From GWE2-51-13 sp942492825 (GTDB taxonomy: Bacteria > Bacillota_I > Bacilli_A > Erysipelotrichales > Erysipelotrichaceae), in NCBI GenBank assembly GCA_942492825.1, contig OW818635.1, positions 372,001 to 436,000 on the forward strand: DNA of 64,000 nucleotides. The letters are read 5' to 3'. Both the position numbers and the translations under genes were made by a program. Shown here in pieces: positions 12,919 to 20,158 of this stretch; the first letter of the stretch is position 1; each line of letters starts with the position of its first letter. Under the pieces are notes generated by a model. It did not search any database, was not told where the DNA came from, and saw only the letters and a list, made by a program, of their open reading frames with translations.

Positions 12919-13803
12919 TTACTCATAAAAAAGCATAGTATCATGAAGGTATGACTCTCGAAATTCAATGGGAGTCATACCTTTTAACTTACGCTGTGGA
13001 CGATCCGTATTATAGAACAAGATAAAATCATCGATTGCTTTGAGAAGATCCGCTTCGTTCTTCGGAATATTCAACTCAAGACTCTCGCTTTTCAGGTGTG
13101 AGAAGAAGTTCTCGCAACACGCATTGTCATAGCAGTTTGCTTTCCTCGAGTGCGATACGGTGACTCCTATTTCATCAAGTCGCTCGATATAACTTCGATT
13201 GGTATATTGAAACCCTTGGTCAGAATGTAAGGTGCAAATATAAGTTGGATTCCAATATTCGGTGAAAACTTGATCCAGACAAGCCGTAACGAGTAGACAA
13301 TCATTAAACTCCGAGACCGTGTATGCTATGATGGAATTGTCAAAGAGGTCCTTGATCACGCTAAGATAAAGGCGGCCTTCTTGATGGTAGACGTAACTGA
13401 CGTCGGTTACCAGTTTTTCGAGAGGCCGCGAGGCCTCAAACTTCCGGGCAAGGACGTTGTCGCAAACGATTCTTGCCTTTTGATTGGGATCCGATGTCGT
13501 GCAGTTTTGAAATCGTTTCTTGCGGATGGGGCTTTGAATGCCCAGAATATGCATGTAACGCAGAACCGTTTTATCATTGATCCTACGGTGATCAAGGCGT
13601 ATCAATTGATCTCGGATGTAACGATACCCCTTCTTTTCACGGTCAAACAGTTCGAGAATGCGTTCAGCGAGTTGTTCATCAAACCATCGATACATAGGCT
13701 TTCCAATACGCAACCATCGGTAATAGGCTTGGGGACTCACCTTGAGATACGAACAGAGTCGCTTTGTGCAGAACCCGTCATCCGTCAAATCATAAACAAT
13801 CAT
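12919..13803 (-). CDS. IS3 family transposase OrfB (DDE integrase domain)
   Basis: The catalytic half of the IS3 transposase, 294 aa. The rve integrase core shows the DDE triad in VTDVSYVY, LHSDQGFQYT and ENFFSHLKSE. An HTH_21-like segment sits at the N terminus. The ATG overlaps the orfA stop (ATGA), and the frame stays open upstream as far as the frameshift site, so the working enzyme is probably the OrfAB fusion. The stop codon lies inside the left inverted repeat. Confidence 0.95.
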   Translation of the reverse strand: MIVYDLTDDGFCTKRLCSYLKVSPQAYYRWLRIGKPMYRWFDEQLAERILELFDREKKGYRYIRDQLIRLDHRRINDKTVLRYMHILGIQSPIRKKRFQNCTTSDPNQKARIVCDNVLARKFEASRPLEKLVTDVSYVYHQEGRLYLSVIKDLFDNSIIAYTVSEFNDCLLVTACLDQVFTEYWNPTYICTLHSDQGFQYTNRSYIERLDEIGVTVSHSRKANCYDNACCENFFSHLKSESLELNIPKNEADLLKAIDDFILFYNTDRPQRKLKGMTPIEFRESYLHDTMLFYE

Positions 13804-14156
13804 GTATCGTTGCGCTCTCCTGAGTTTTTTAACCGGAGAGCCTTCACTTTTTTTAGGATGGCGTTCTCCATTTTTAGGTATTCGATTTGTTGTTCTAGCG
13901 GCCAGTCTTCAATCTTCTTTTCGCGAAAATGTTTTCCAAAATTTGGATTATTACCTTCTCGTCGGTCTTTCGACAGTGCTTCTGGACCCCCTTGACGATA
14001 CAGCTGGGTCCATTTTCTGACTTGCGCATCACTCTTCAACCCAAATGATCTCGCAACTTGCCTCCAACCTCCAACCTTTCTGCTTAGATAGGCTTCAACT
14101 ACTTCTTGCTTAAATTCAGGGCTATACTTCGCAAAGACACTTCCTTTCTTGGCCAT
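13800..14156 (-). CDS. IS3 family transposase OrfA (helix-turn-helix)
   Basis: The DNA-binding half of the transposase, 118 aa. It has an N-terminal HTH of the HTH_28/transposase_8 type (YSPEFKQEVVEAYLSRK..., VARSFGLK) and a C-terminal leucine-zipper-like helix (LEQQIEYLKMENAILKKVKAL). It begins at the ATG preceded by AAGGAGG. Near its end lies a run of seven A followed by G (13848-13854 on the complementary strand), which is the frameshift site. OrfA alone usually acts as an inhibitor in this family. Confidence 0.94.
   Translation of the reverse strand: MAKKGSVFAKYSPEFKQEVVEAYLSRKVGGWRQVARSFGLKSDAQVRKWTQLYRQGGPEALSKDRREGNNPNFGKHFREKKIEDWPLEQQIEYLKMENAILKKVKALRLKNSGERNDT
13814..13854 (-). 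promoter_or_regulatory. Programmed -1 frameshift signal of the IS
   Basis: Slippery A-AAA-AAA-G (13854 to 13847, - strand; OrfA codons cta aaa aaa gtg). Six bases downstream follows a 7-bp stem GCTCTCC / GGAGAGC (13835-13841 with 13814-13820) around a 14-base loop. In the -1 frame translation runs without a stop into OrfB. Slippery run plus stimulatory hairpin is the standard IS3 arrangement. Confidence 0.85.
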
Positions 14157-14160
14157 AATA

Positions 14161-14220
14161 AAACCTCCTTTGTGTTATCTTACATCTGTCATATGACATT
14201 TGTCAGATTCAAGGAGGTTT
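14161..14220 (-). promoter_or_regulatory. IS promoter and ribosome-site-sequestering inverted repeat
   Basis: On the - strand a promoter CTGACA (14206-14201), 18 bases, TAAGAT (14182-14177) lies between two 10-bp arms: AAACCTCCTT (14220-14211) and AAGGAGGTTT (14170-14161). The inner arm is the orfA Shine-Dalgarno site. Read-through transcripts carry both arms and can hide the site. Transcripts from the internal promoter lack the first arm. Confidence 0.75.
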
Positions 14221-14272
14221 GATTCAGATTGCGCTTTTTTGTTGTATAAACTTTACCTGGGGCAGTTCACGC

Positions 14273-14283
14273 GCCGCTTTTTT
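14273..14283. terminator. Right arm of the split bidirectional terminator
   Basis: GCCGCTTTTTT, the partner of 12886-12894, now 1.37 kb away because of the IS. On the - strand this is where pncB transcription would have met the terminator. Confidence 0.78.
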
Positions 14284-14316
14284 CATGAGATAGTTCTAAG
14301 AATCTATTCGAATCGA

Positions 14317-15753
14317 TTACTTACGGTTCTCTTCGATCAAACGGTTCTTAAGCGTCCACAAGGGGAGGGATAAGTCGACGTAATAGTTGTGCGGATTGCG
14401 CAGACGTTTGACTTCATCCCAAATGGTATCCATTTGTTGCTTACAGAAATCGCGTGTCTCCATCGTATTGCGAGTCGTATACACCAACTCGCCGTTGACG
14501 AAGATCGGAACCTGGAGTTGCATGTAATGGTAATTCGTGATCGTCTTCTTCTTCCATGGCGTGATCGGATCAAACAAAGTGTACTCATCCATCGGAATGA
14601 TTTCGTCGGCCAAACAGATCAGATCGCCCAATGCCTTATTGGTCGTGTTATCGTAAAACCGAATCAGACGTTTGAATCCCGGATTCGTGATTTTCTCGAC
14701 GTTCTCACTGATTTTGATTTTCGGGATGATTTCCGAGTCCTTCTCATAGGCAACCACTTTATAAACGCCGCCCAAGACCGGCGATGATTTCGAAGTGATC
14801 AAGTTCTCACCGACGCCGAAGGAGTCGATCTTCGCATCCTGCAGGATCAAGTCATCGATGATACTTTCATCCAATGAATTGGATGCGATGATCTTACAAT
14901 CCGTCAATCCCGCTTCATCCAACATGATTCGCGCCCGTTTGGAAAGGTAAGCCAAGTCACCGCTGTCCATGCGGATCCCTTTCAGACGATGGCCGTTGGG
15001 AATCAAGAAGTCCTTGGCGACTTTGATCGCATTGGGTACGCCGCTCTTCAAGGTATCATAGGTATCGACCAAGAAAATCGCATTTTCCGGTTGAATCTTC
15101 GAAAAGGTCAAGAACGCTTCATATTCGGAATCATGCAACTGAATATAACTATGTGCGATCGTGCCCGAAATCGGAATCCCGAATTTCATGCCCGCTAAGG
15201 TACAGGAAGTACCGACACAACCGGCGATGACCGCGGCTCGTGCTCCCTCGATGGAGGCATCGATGCCTTGCGCACGACGCGCTCCGAACTCCATGACCGC
15301 CCGACCCCGCGCCGCATTGACGATTCGACTCGCTTTGGTGGTGATCAACGTAGGGTAATTGACGCATAAAAGCAACAGAGTTTCGACCAATTGCGCTTGG
15401 ATGTAAGTACCGCGAACGGTGACCAACGGTTCGTTTTCGAAAACGGGCATACCTTCTTCGACCGACCAGATATCAAGATTCAACTTCAAGTGACGCAGAT
15501 AATCGATAAATGCCTCATCGAACTTTTCGGTCTGACGTAGAAAGGTCAATTGTTCCTCGGTGAATTTGAAACTTTGGATCGCTTCGATCAATCGATTTAA
15601 ACCATTGAAAATCAAATACCCACCATCATCGGGAATACGGCGGATAAACATGTCGAAATAGGCGATTTCTTCGTGGCGTTGTTCCTTGAAGTAGGTATAA
15701 GCCATCGTAAATTCATAGAAATCAGTCATGAAGGCGATATCATTCGTGTACAT
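14317..15753 (-). CDS. pncB: Nicotinate phosphoribosyltransferase
   Basis: Makes nicotinate mononucleotide from nicotinate and PRPP in NAD salvage. The 478-aa protein has the NAPRTase family blocks TDFYEFTMAY at the N terminus, FGARRAQGIDASIEGARAA, HSYIQLH, and IRMDSGDLAYLSK. I chose the ATG at 15753 (MYTNDIAFMTDFYEF...) because AAAGAGAG precedes it and families align here; the open frame extends 41 codons further upstream to 15876 but without family similarity. It is transcribed alone, convergent with the importer operon and divergent from the M16 pair. Its natural terminator is interrupted by the IS, so transcripts may read into the transposase. Confidence 0.94.
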   Translation of the reverse strand: MYTNDIAFMTDFYEFTMAYTYFKEQRHEEIAYFDMFIRRIPDDGGYLIFNGLNRLIEAIQSFKFTEEQLTFLRQTEKFDEAFIDYLRHLKLNLDIWSVEEGMPVFENEPLVTVRGTYIQAQLVETLLLLCVNYPTLITTKASRIVNAARGRAVMEFGARRAQGIDASIEGARAAVIAGCVGTSCTLAGMKFGIPISGTIAHSYIQLHDSEYEAFLTFSKIQPENAIFLVDTYDTLKSGVPNAIKVAKDFLIPNGHRLKGIRMDSGDLAYLSKRARIMLDEAGLTDCKIIASNSLDESIIDDLILQDAKIDSFGVGENLITSKSSPVLGGVYKVVAYEKDSEIIPKIKISENVEKITNPGFKRLIRFYDNTTNKALGDLICLADEIIPMDEYTLFDPITPWKKKTITNYHYMQLQVPIFVNGELVYTTRNTMETRDFCKQQMDTIWDEVKRLRNPHNYYVDLSLPLWTLKNRLIEENRK

Positions 15754-16067
15754 ATTTGCTCTCTTTCCAGTCGGTCGTTTATTTTCAATACCGGCATAAC
15801 AGACCTGTGACGAATCTTTTAAGATAAACACGTCCATGAAGAAACGTCTTGGCATTGGCATCGTCAATGCCATCATCGGTATATTCCTTGATTAAATCGA
15901 TGAATTCAAAGATAATAGTGCTAATCGTACGTACTACGTACGAACGTCGACAGCGATCTCATCCCGAGATATTCGAGGGAAATCCGTACCGATGCGAACG
16001 TATCGTTCAGTTCGCTTCGTCGAGTCAATTATATCACATTCGATAACAACGATTAAGGAGCACATGC
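15754..16067. promoter_or_regulatory. Divergent control region between pncB and the M16 pair
   Basis: About 310 bp without a supported gene. It holds a 19-bp palindrome at 15925-15943, a small hairpin GGCATTG / CAATGCC (15851-15871) in the pncB leader, and a plausible + strand promoter TTCAGT (16006-16011), 17 bases, TTATAT (16029-16034). I could not place the pncB promoter with confidence. Confidence 0.5.
15925..15943. promoter_or_regulatory. 19-bp palindrome, possible operator
   Basis: TCGTACGTA-C-TACGTACGA, two perfect 9-bp arms around one base. It lies between divergent genes, adjacent to a TATTAT box on the pncB strand. It has the shape of a dimeric repressor site. The regulator is unknown. 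Confidence 0.5.
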
Positions 16068-17303
16068 ATGGAAACCTTTCAGCATTTCGGTCGCTTTCAC
16101 TTATTGGAGAGCGAAAAATTCAAAGACATCACCGTATCCTTACGGATCTTAGGCGAAAACAAAGAACCGTATGTCAGTATGCGTAATCTGTTGGCGCAGA
16201 TTCTGATCGACCGTGGCGCGCATTACCCGCACAAACGCGATCTAAGCGTGATGTGCGATGTATGCTACGGATTAACGGTCGATTCCAAAACGACCGCCTA
16301 CGGGAAAGCACACAGCCTAGAATTCAAATTCAAAACGATCAGCGACCGCTACGCAACCGATAAGCCCTTCGAAAAGGCGGTATCGTTCGTCGCGGATCTT
16401 TTGCGATATCCTCTGATCAACGAAGCGACCCTCAGCGAAGCCAAAGTCAATGTCAACGCATCGTTGTTGCGTTATCAAGACAATCCTTCCCAATACGCGA
16501 TGATCCAAGCCTGCGCCTTGGCGGGTAAAGGCAGTAGTTTGGCGGTCTTTAGCCAAGGGAGTAAGGGAATCGTCGACTCGATCACGGTAGACCAGCTTGA
16601 GGAATACTATCAAAGGATGTTGAAGACGGATCGCTTCGATCTCTTCGCGATCGGCGATTTCAAGAGTCATGAGTTGCTACCACGCTTGAAATCGGAATTC
16701 GCGTTCTTGTCCGAAACCAATCAAACGCAAAGCGCATATTCGAATTTGGGCTTAACGTATCAGACCGGACACAGCGAACGCGATGTCGATCAAGCAAACC
16801 TTATCCAAATGTATAGTCTGAACGCGGAAATCTTCGATTCCGAATACATCGCGCATCGCATCGCATGCGTCATGCTTGGGCAACTTCCGAACTCGCTGCT
16901 TTTCGCCGAAGTTCGCGAAGCGCGGAGTCTTTGTTATTCGATTTATTCCTCGATGATCCAATTCGATGGATTATTGACGATTTCGACCGGAATCGACATC
17001 GAGAAACAGGCCGAAGTCGAAGCCTTGATCGAAGTCCAAATCGATCGATTGCGTACCGGGAACGTTGAACCGAAGTTATTGCGCACCGCCCAGGACATGT
17101 TGATTTCATCCTTGAAATCCGCGACCGACGATGTTTCCTCACTCATCAACTTTTATCATCAACGAGCTTTGACGATCCAAGACGAAACGTTGGATTCGTT
17201 TGCGCAACGTCTTTCGGAAGTCAAAATCGAAGACATTATGCAAGCCGTGTCGAAATGGCGCAAACTTGTCGCATTTACGGTCGGAAAGAAGGTGTCCGCA
17301 TGA
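16068..17303 (+). CDS. ymfF: M16 family peptidase-like protein, inactive partner (YmfF/YfmF-like)
   Basis: 411 aa, related to Bacillus YmfF, which is annotated as associated with EF-P 5-aminopentanol modification. It has the two-domain M16 fold but no HxxEH zinc motif in the N-terminal half (RNLLAQILIDRGAHYP stands in the region), so it should be the non-catalytic half of a heterodimer with the next gene. The two overlap by ATGA (17300-17303). The substrate is not known. The EF-P encoded at 59663 lacks the lysine that would be modified, so the annotation-derived role is doubtful here. Confidence 0.85.
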   Translation: METFQHFGRFHLLESEKFKDITVSLRILGENKEPYVSMRNLLAQILIDRGAHYPHKRDLSVMCDVCYGLTVDSKTTAYGKAHSLEFKFKTISDRYATDKPFEKAVSFVADLLRYPLINEATLSEAKVNVNASLLRYQDNPSQYAMIQACALAGKGSSLAVFSQGSKGIVDSITVDQLEEYYQRMLKTDRFDLFAIGDFKSHELLPRLKSEFAFLSETNQTQSAYSNLGLTYQTGHSERDVDQANLIQMYSLNAEIFDSEYIAHRIACVMLGQLPNSLLFAEVREARSLCYSIYSSMIQFDGLLTISTGIDIEKQAEVEALIEVQIDRLRTGNVEPKLLRTAQDMLISSLKSATDDVSSLINFYHQRALTIQDETLDSFAQRLSEVKIEDIMQAVSKWRKLVAFTVGKKVSA

Positions 17304-18583
17304 TCCAAAAAGAATATCCTCGTTTCAATGAAAAACTAATCGAAACAACCTTAGCCAACGGGATGCGTGTCTTTTTCATTCCGAAACCCGGATTTGTCTC
17401 GTCGACCGTCGTATACATGGTCCCGTTTGGATCCTTGGATGTCGTTCAAAAGGACGCGCAAGGGAAGCTGATCGAAAGCAATGCGGGCGTCGCCCACTTT
17501 TTGGAACACAAGCTTTTCGAAAGCAATACGGGAACGGATATCATGGAAGCGTTCAGCGCTTTGTCCGCCAACGTCAACGCCTTTACTTCTTTTAACGAAA
17601 CGTGTTATTACTTTTCGACCGGCGAAGCGGATATCGACGCGCCCTTGAATTTATTATTGGATTTCGTCCAAAACCTTTCGATCACCGAAGCTTCGGTCGA
17701 AAAGGAAAAGGGCATCATCACCCAAGAATTACGCATGTATATGAACATGCCGGAAGCACGTTTGATGTATGAGACTTACCGTGCCGTCTTCAAATCGCAT
17801 CCGATCCGGATCGACATCGGCGGAACCGAAAAGAGCGTCAAAGCCATCACCAAGGATGAACTGGAAGATATCTATCAAGCAAACTATCATCCATCAAACA
17901 GCGTTTTGGTCATCGTTTCGGGTCAAGATCCGCAACACTTGATCGATCTTATCGCAAAGAACCAAGCCGAAAAAGAATTTCCGCCGTTTACGGCACGCAA
18001 ACGCTGGATCGAGAAGGAAGAACTTAAGGTCCACAAGAAACATCATACGTTCGCCATGGACATCCAAGCGAAAAAGATCACCTATAGTTTCAAGTTTCAA
18101 CCCGTCGAAGGAACTCCGATGGATCATTTGGTACAGGAATGGACGGTCCGGATATTCTTGGAACTGATGTTCTCGTCATACAATCCCTCCTATCAAACAT
18201 GGTTGGATGCCAATCGCATCAACGATTATTTCGGGTACGAAGTCGATGTGACCGAAGAATACGGATTCGCGATGTTCTATGGCGAAAAGGAGTCCGAACA
18301 AGATTTGGTCGATCTCGTGAACGAAGGATTGAATACCGATTTTGATACGGTCGCGCCGTACTTCGAGAATCTGAAGAAACGTTATTACGGTCAATCGATC
18401 CGCAGTCTAAACAACCCGGATGACCTCGCCGTGTCCTATGCCCGCAGTATTCTTCAAAATCTGGATTACTTTGAGACATTGGATGCGGTCAACCGCATCA
18501 CGTTGGATGATTTACGATCGGTTCGTCAATTGTTCGACCGCGAAAAGTCAAGCATCGTCAGCGTCACGGGTAAGTCGAAATGA
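17300..18583 (+). CDS. ymfH: M16 family zinc peptidase (YmfH/YfmH-like)
   Basis: The 427-aa catalytic partner of the preceding protein. It carries HxxEH as HFLEH (His66, Glu69, His70) and the downstream Glu in the EKGIITQELRMYMN helix, the complete inverzincin site. The ATG at 17300 overlaps the previous stop (ATGA) and has an AAGGTG site. The longer frame from 17255 is only an upstream extension. The gene ends with an ATGA overlap to acpS, so the three form a coupled operon. Confidence 0.88.
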   Translation: MIQKEYPRFNEKLIETTLANGMRVFFIPKPGFVSSTVVYMVPFGSLDVVQKDAQGKLIESNAGVAHFLEHKLFESNTGTDIMEAFSALSANVNAFTSFNETCYYFSTGEADIDAPLNLLLDFVQNLSITEASVEKEKGIITQELRMYMNMPEARLMYETYRAVFKSHPIRIDIGGTEKSVKAITKDELEDIYQANYHPSNSVLVIVSGQDPQHLIDLIAKNQAEKEFPPFTARKRWIEKEELKVHKKHHTFAMDIQAKKITYSFKFQPVEGTPMDHLVQEWTVRIFLELMFSSYNPSYQTWLDANRINDYFGYEVDVTEEYGFAMFYGEKESEQDLVDLVNEGLNTDFDTVAPYFENLKKRYYGQSIRSLNNPDDLAVSYARSILQNLDYFETLDAVNRITLDDLRSVRQLFDREKSSIVSVTGKSK

Positions 18584-18909
18584 TCATCGGGGTCGGATGC
18601 GATATCGTCGCGATTTCACGTTTCGAAGAGAAGCGCGACGCATTTGCGCGTAAAATCCTTACGACATTGGAAAAGGATCTTTATGAAACGATCCATCCAT
18701 CCTTGCGCTTACAATGGCTTGCCGGTCGGTTCGCCGCGAAAGAAGCGATCGTAAAAGCGTTGGATTACGAAACCACGATTAGCCAGATCGGCGTACTCAG
18801 CACACCGCAAGGCAAACCGATCTGTGTATTGGAGGGATATACCGTGCATATTTCGATCTCGCACGAACATGAATACGCGATTGCGTATGCGATGGTCGAA
18901 AAACCCTAA
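18580..18909 (+). CDS. acpS: Holo-[acyl-carrier-protein] synthase
   Basis: Transfers 4'-phosphopantetheine from CoA to acyl carrier protein. At 109 aa it is slightly shorter than most AcpS. It has the N-terminal motif GVGCDIVAISRFE (the Asp binds magnesium) and the second motif GRFAAKEAIVKAL. It is the last gene of the M16-acpS operon, four-base overlap upstream, strong terminator downstream. Confidence 0.93.
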   Translation: MIIGVGCDIVAISRFEEKRDAFARKILTTLEKDLYETIHPSLRLQWLAGRFAAKEAIVKALDYETTISQIGVLSTPQGKPICVLEGYTVHISISHEHEYAIAYAMVEKP

Positions 18910-18923
18910 ACTTGTATGAAACG

Positions 18924-18955
18924 GCAAGTTTGCCTTAGGCAAACTTGCTCTTTTT
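18924..18955 (+). terminator. Terminator after acpS
   Basis: An 11-bp perfect stem GCAAGTTTGCC / GGCAAACTTGC with loop TTA, then TCTTTTT. Confidence 0.93.
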
Positions 18956-18980
18956 AGTAGATTTAAGCAAATTTACCCAT

Positions 18981-19009
18981 TTGCGAAAGCACACCGACTT
19001 ATGCATAAT
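18981..19009 (+). promoter_or_regulatory. Promoter of ssb
   Basis: TTGCGA (18981-18986), 17 bases, CATAAT (19004-19009). AAAGGAGG of ssb follows. Confidence 0.7.
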
Positions 19010-19032
19010 ATCCCTACCTAAAGGAGGAAATT

Positions 19033-19356
19033 ATGCTGAATCAAGTCGTATTGGTAGGAAGAGTCGCCGAATTGCCGGAAATCAAGGAAACGGCCAGCGG
19101 AATCAAACTCGCGCAAATGTTGATCGAAGTCGATCGCAGTTTCCGTAATAGTCAAGGCGAGTATGAAAAAGATTTGTTTATGTGTACGTTATGGCGGGGA
19201 ATCGCCGAAACAGCGATCGCGCAATGCGAAATAGGATCGATAATCGGAGTGAAAGGTCGTCTACAAGCAGGGAATTTCGACACGAAGGAACACTCGAAAT
19301 TTTATTACTGTGAAGTCGTTGCTGAAAAAGTATCTTTCTTAAGCGCGAATACCTAA
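19033..19356 (+). CDS. ssb: Short single-stranded DNA-binding protein
   Basis: OB-fold SSB, 107 aa. The family pattern is clear: MLNQVVLVGRVAELPEIKET near the start, FMCTLWRGIAE in the middle, GSIIGVKGRLQ late. It ends at the OB fold and lacks the disordered linker and acidic C-terminal tip that recruit partner proteins. That resembles Bacillus SsbB, the competence-linked paralog, and a comG operon is also present in the window. It has its own promoter and terminator. Its last 15 codons and the terminator are repeated at 22643-22830. Confidence 0.88.
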   Translation: MLNQVVLVGRVAELPEIKETASGIKLAQMLIEVDRSFRNSQGEYEKDLFMCTLWRGIAETAIAQCEIGSIIGVKGRLQAGNFDTKEHSKFYYCEVVAEKVSFLSANT

Positions 19357-19498
19357 GTTATTTACGGAAATCGCACGATAGAACCGCGATTTCCTTTTAT
19401 AGAGTCATTAATGATGCATTGTCCAATATCAATGCGAGAAACAAAAAGTGCATCTTTAAATCAGGATTTCGATGATAATCTTGAACGCGGAACAGGGG
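19312..19498 (+). repeat. Direct repeat copy A (ssb 3' end plus terminator)
   Basis: About 187 bp, roughly 90% identical to 22643-22830. It covers the last codons of ssb, its terminator and about 100 bp beyond. It marks the left edge of the AT-rich islet. Confidence 0.9.
19366..19398 (+). terminator. Terminator of ssb
   Basis: Stem GGAAATCGC (19366-19374) / GCGATTTCC (19386-19394), then TTTT. The copy in repeat B carries a mismatch in this stem. Confidence 0.8.
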
Positions 19499-19774
19499 CT
19501 GAATGACGTGAAATTCCCTATAATTTAGGTGAACTACTAAGGAATCCTCGATAGTTGCATATTTCACGGAAGTATAACTGTACCCAATCGGGGTTAAATA
19601 ATACTCAATATTATCGTTTCATGCTATATCGGGTATATTTGCATCGGTACTTACTATCGTTGTATATATCGTATTAAAATGCAACGATAGAATTTAAGTG
19701 TAACAATCGCTTTTATTTTCGCGCTTATTGGTGCATATGGTGCTGTTAATGCAATCATCAATAATTGTGACACA
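19499..19774. other. Non-coding stretch at the left end of the islet
   Basis: About 280 bp, AT-rich, no supported complete gene. It contains an inverted repeat CTATCGTTG (19654-19662) / CAACGATAG (19682-19690) that overlaps a dead-end ATG frame (19679, stopped at 19688) in register with the small membrane ORF that follows. Confidence 0.6.
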
Positions 19775-19975
19775 ATGAAGATTAGAGAAGGGAAGCTCGA
19801 GGGGATCATGGAAACTCAAATGGCAAACCTTCAAAACACGCTTCAAGGGCATAAGGATGGTTCCAATCAAGTTATCGCAGAGGTGAAAACTGCCGCGAAA
19901 GTAACGCGTGAGGAAGTTAAGAAGATTGATAATCGGCTGGTTGCAATTGAGGTGTCTCCCAAAGAGAATCATTGA
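19691..19975 (+). pseudogene. Small membrane protein remnant or gene with unusual start
   Basis: The frame is open from 19691 and encodes one hydrophobic helix (SVTIAFIFALIGAYGAVNAI) followed by a polar, probably helical tail ending KKIDNRLVAIE. The first ATG (19775, 66 codons) lies after the helix, so a start there would lose the membrane anchor, and no ATG, GTG or TTG precedes the helix in frame after the TAG at 19688. The layout, a single helix plus heptad-like tail, resembles small phage-borne membrane proteins. A terminator follows at 19998. Either the start is non-canonical or the gene is broken. Confidence 0.5.
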
Positions 19976-19997
19976 CCAAGCGTCGTTGCACAGTAAC

Positions 19998-20022
19998 AAG
20001 CCACCTAACAAGTGGCTTTTCT
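19998..20022 (+). terminator. Terminator after the small membrane frame
   Basis: Stem AAGCCAC / GTGGCTT with loop CTAACAA, then TTTTCTT-like tail. Confidence 0.7.
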
Positions 20023-20158
20023 TCTGGCACTTGTCAGGAGAAAACTGAAGAAATCGAGAGGGATATGATGCATTCCATGTGAAATACTTAAAATCAACCG
20101 ATAAGGAGAGGTTTAGATTCCAAGGTATGGTATATTTATTACAAAGGGGAGGAATATT

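Larger units (their letters stand above)
12899..14269 (-). mobile_element. IS3 family (IS150-like) insertion sequence, complete
   Basis: A 1371-bp element. Its ends match as inverted repeats: TGAA-two variable bases-GCCCCAGGTAAAGTTTA at the left, and the same read inward from 14269. It is flanked by the 3-bp direct repeat CGC (12896-12898 and 14270-14272). It carries orfA and orfB on the - strand with an intact DDE transposase. Both frames are open, the frameshift signal is present and the ends are intact, so it looks recently acquired and potentially mobile. Confidence 0.93.

Noticed and set aside
15754..15876. N-terminal extension of pncB by 41 codons
   Set aside because: The frame is open by chance. 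The extension has no similarity to the family, while the ATG at 15753 has a ribosome site and aligns with known N termini.
18945..19148. A 67-codon frame overlapping the ssb promoter and start
   Set aside because: Out of frame with ssb, begins inside the acpS terminator, no ribosome site.
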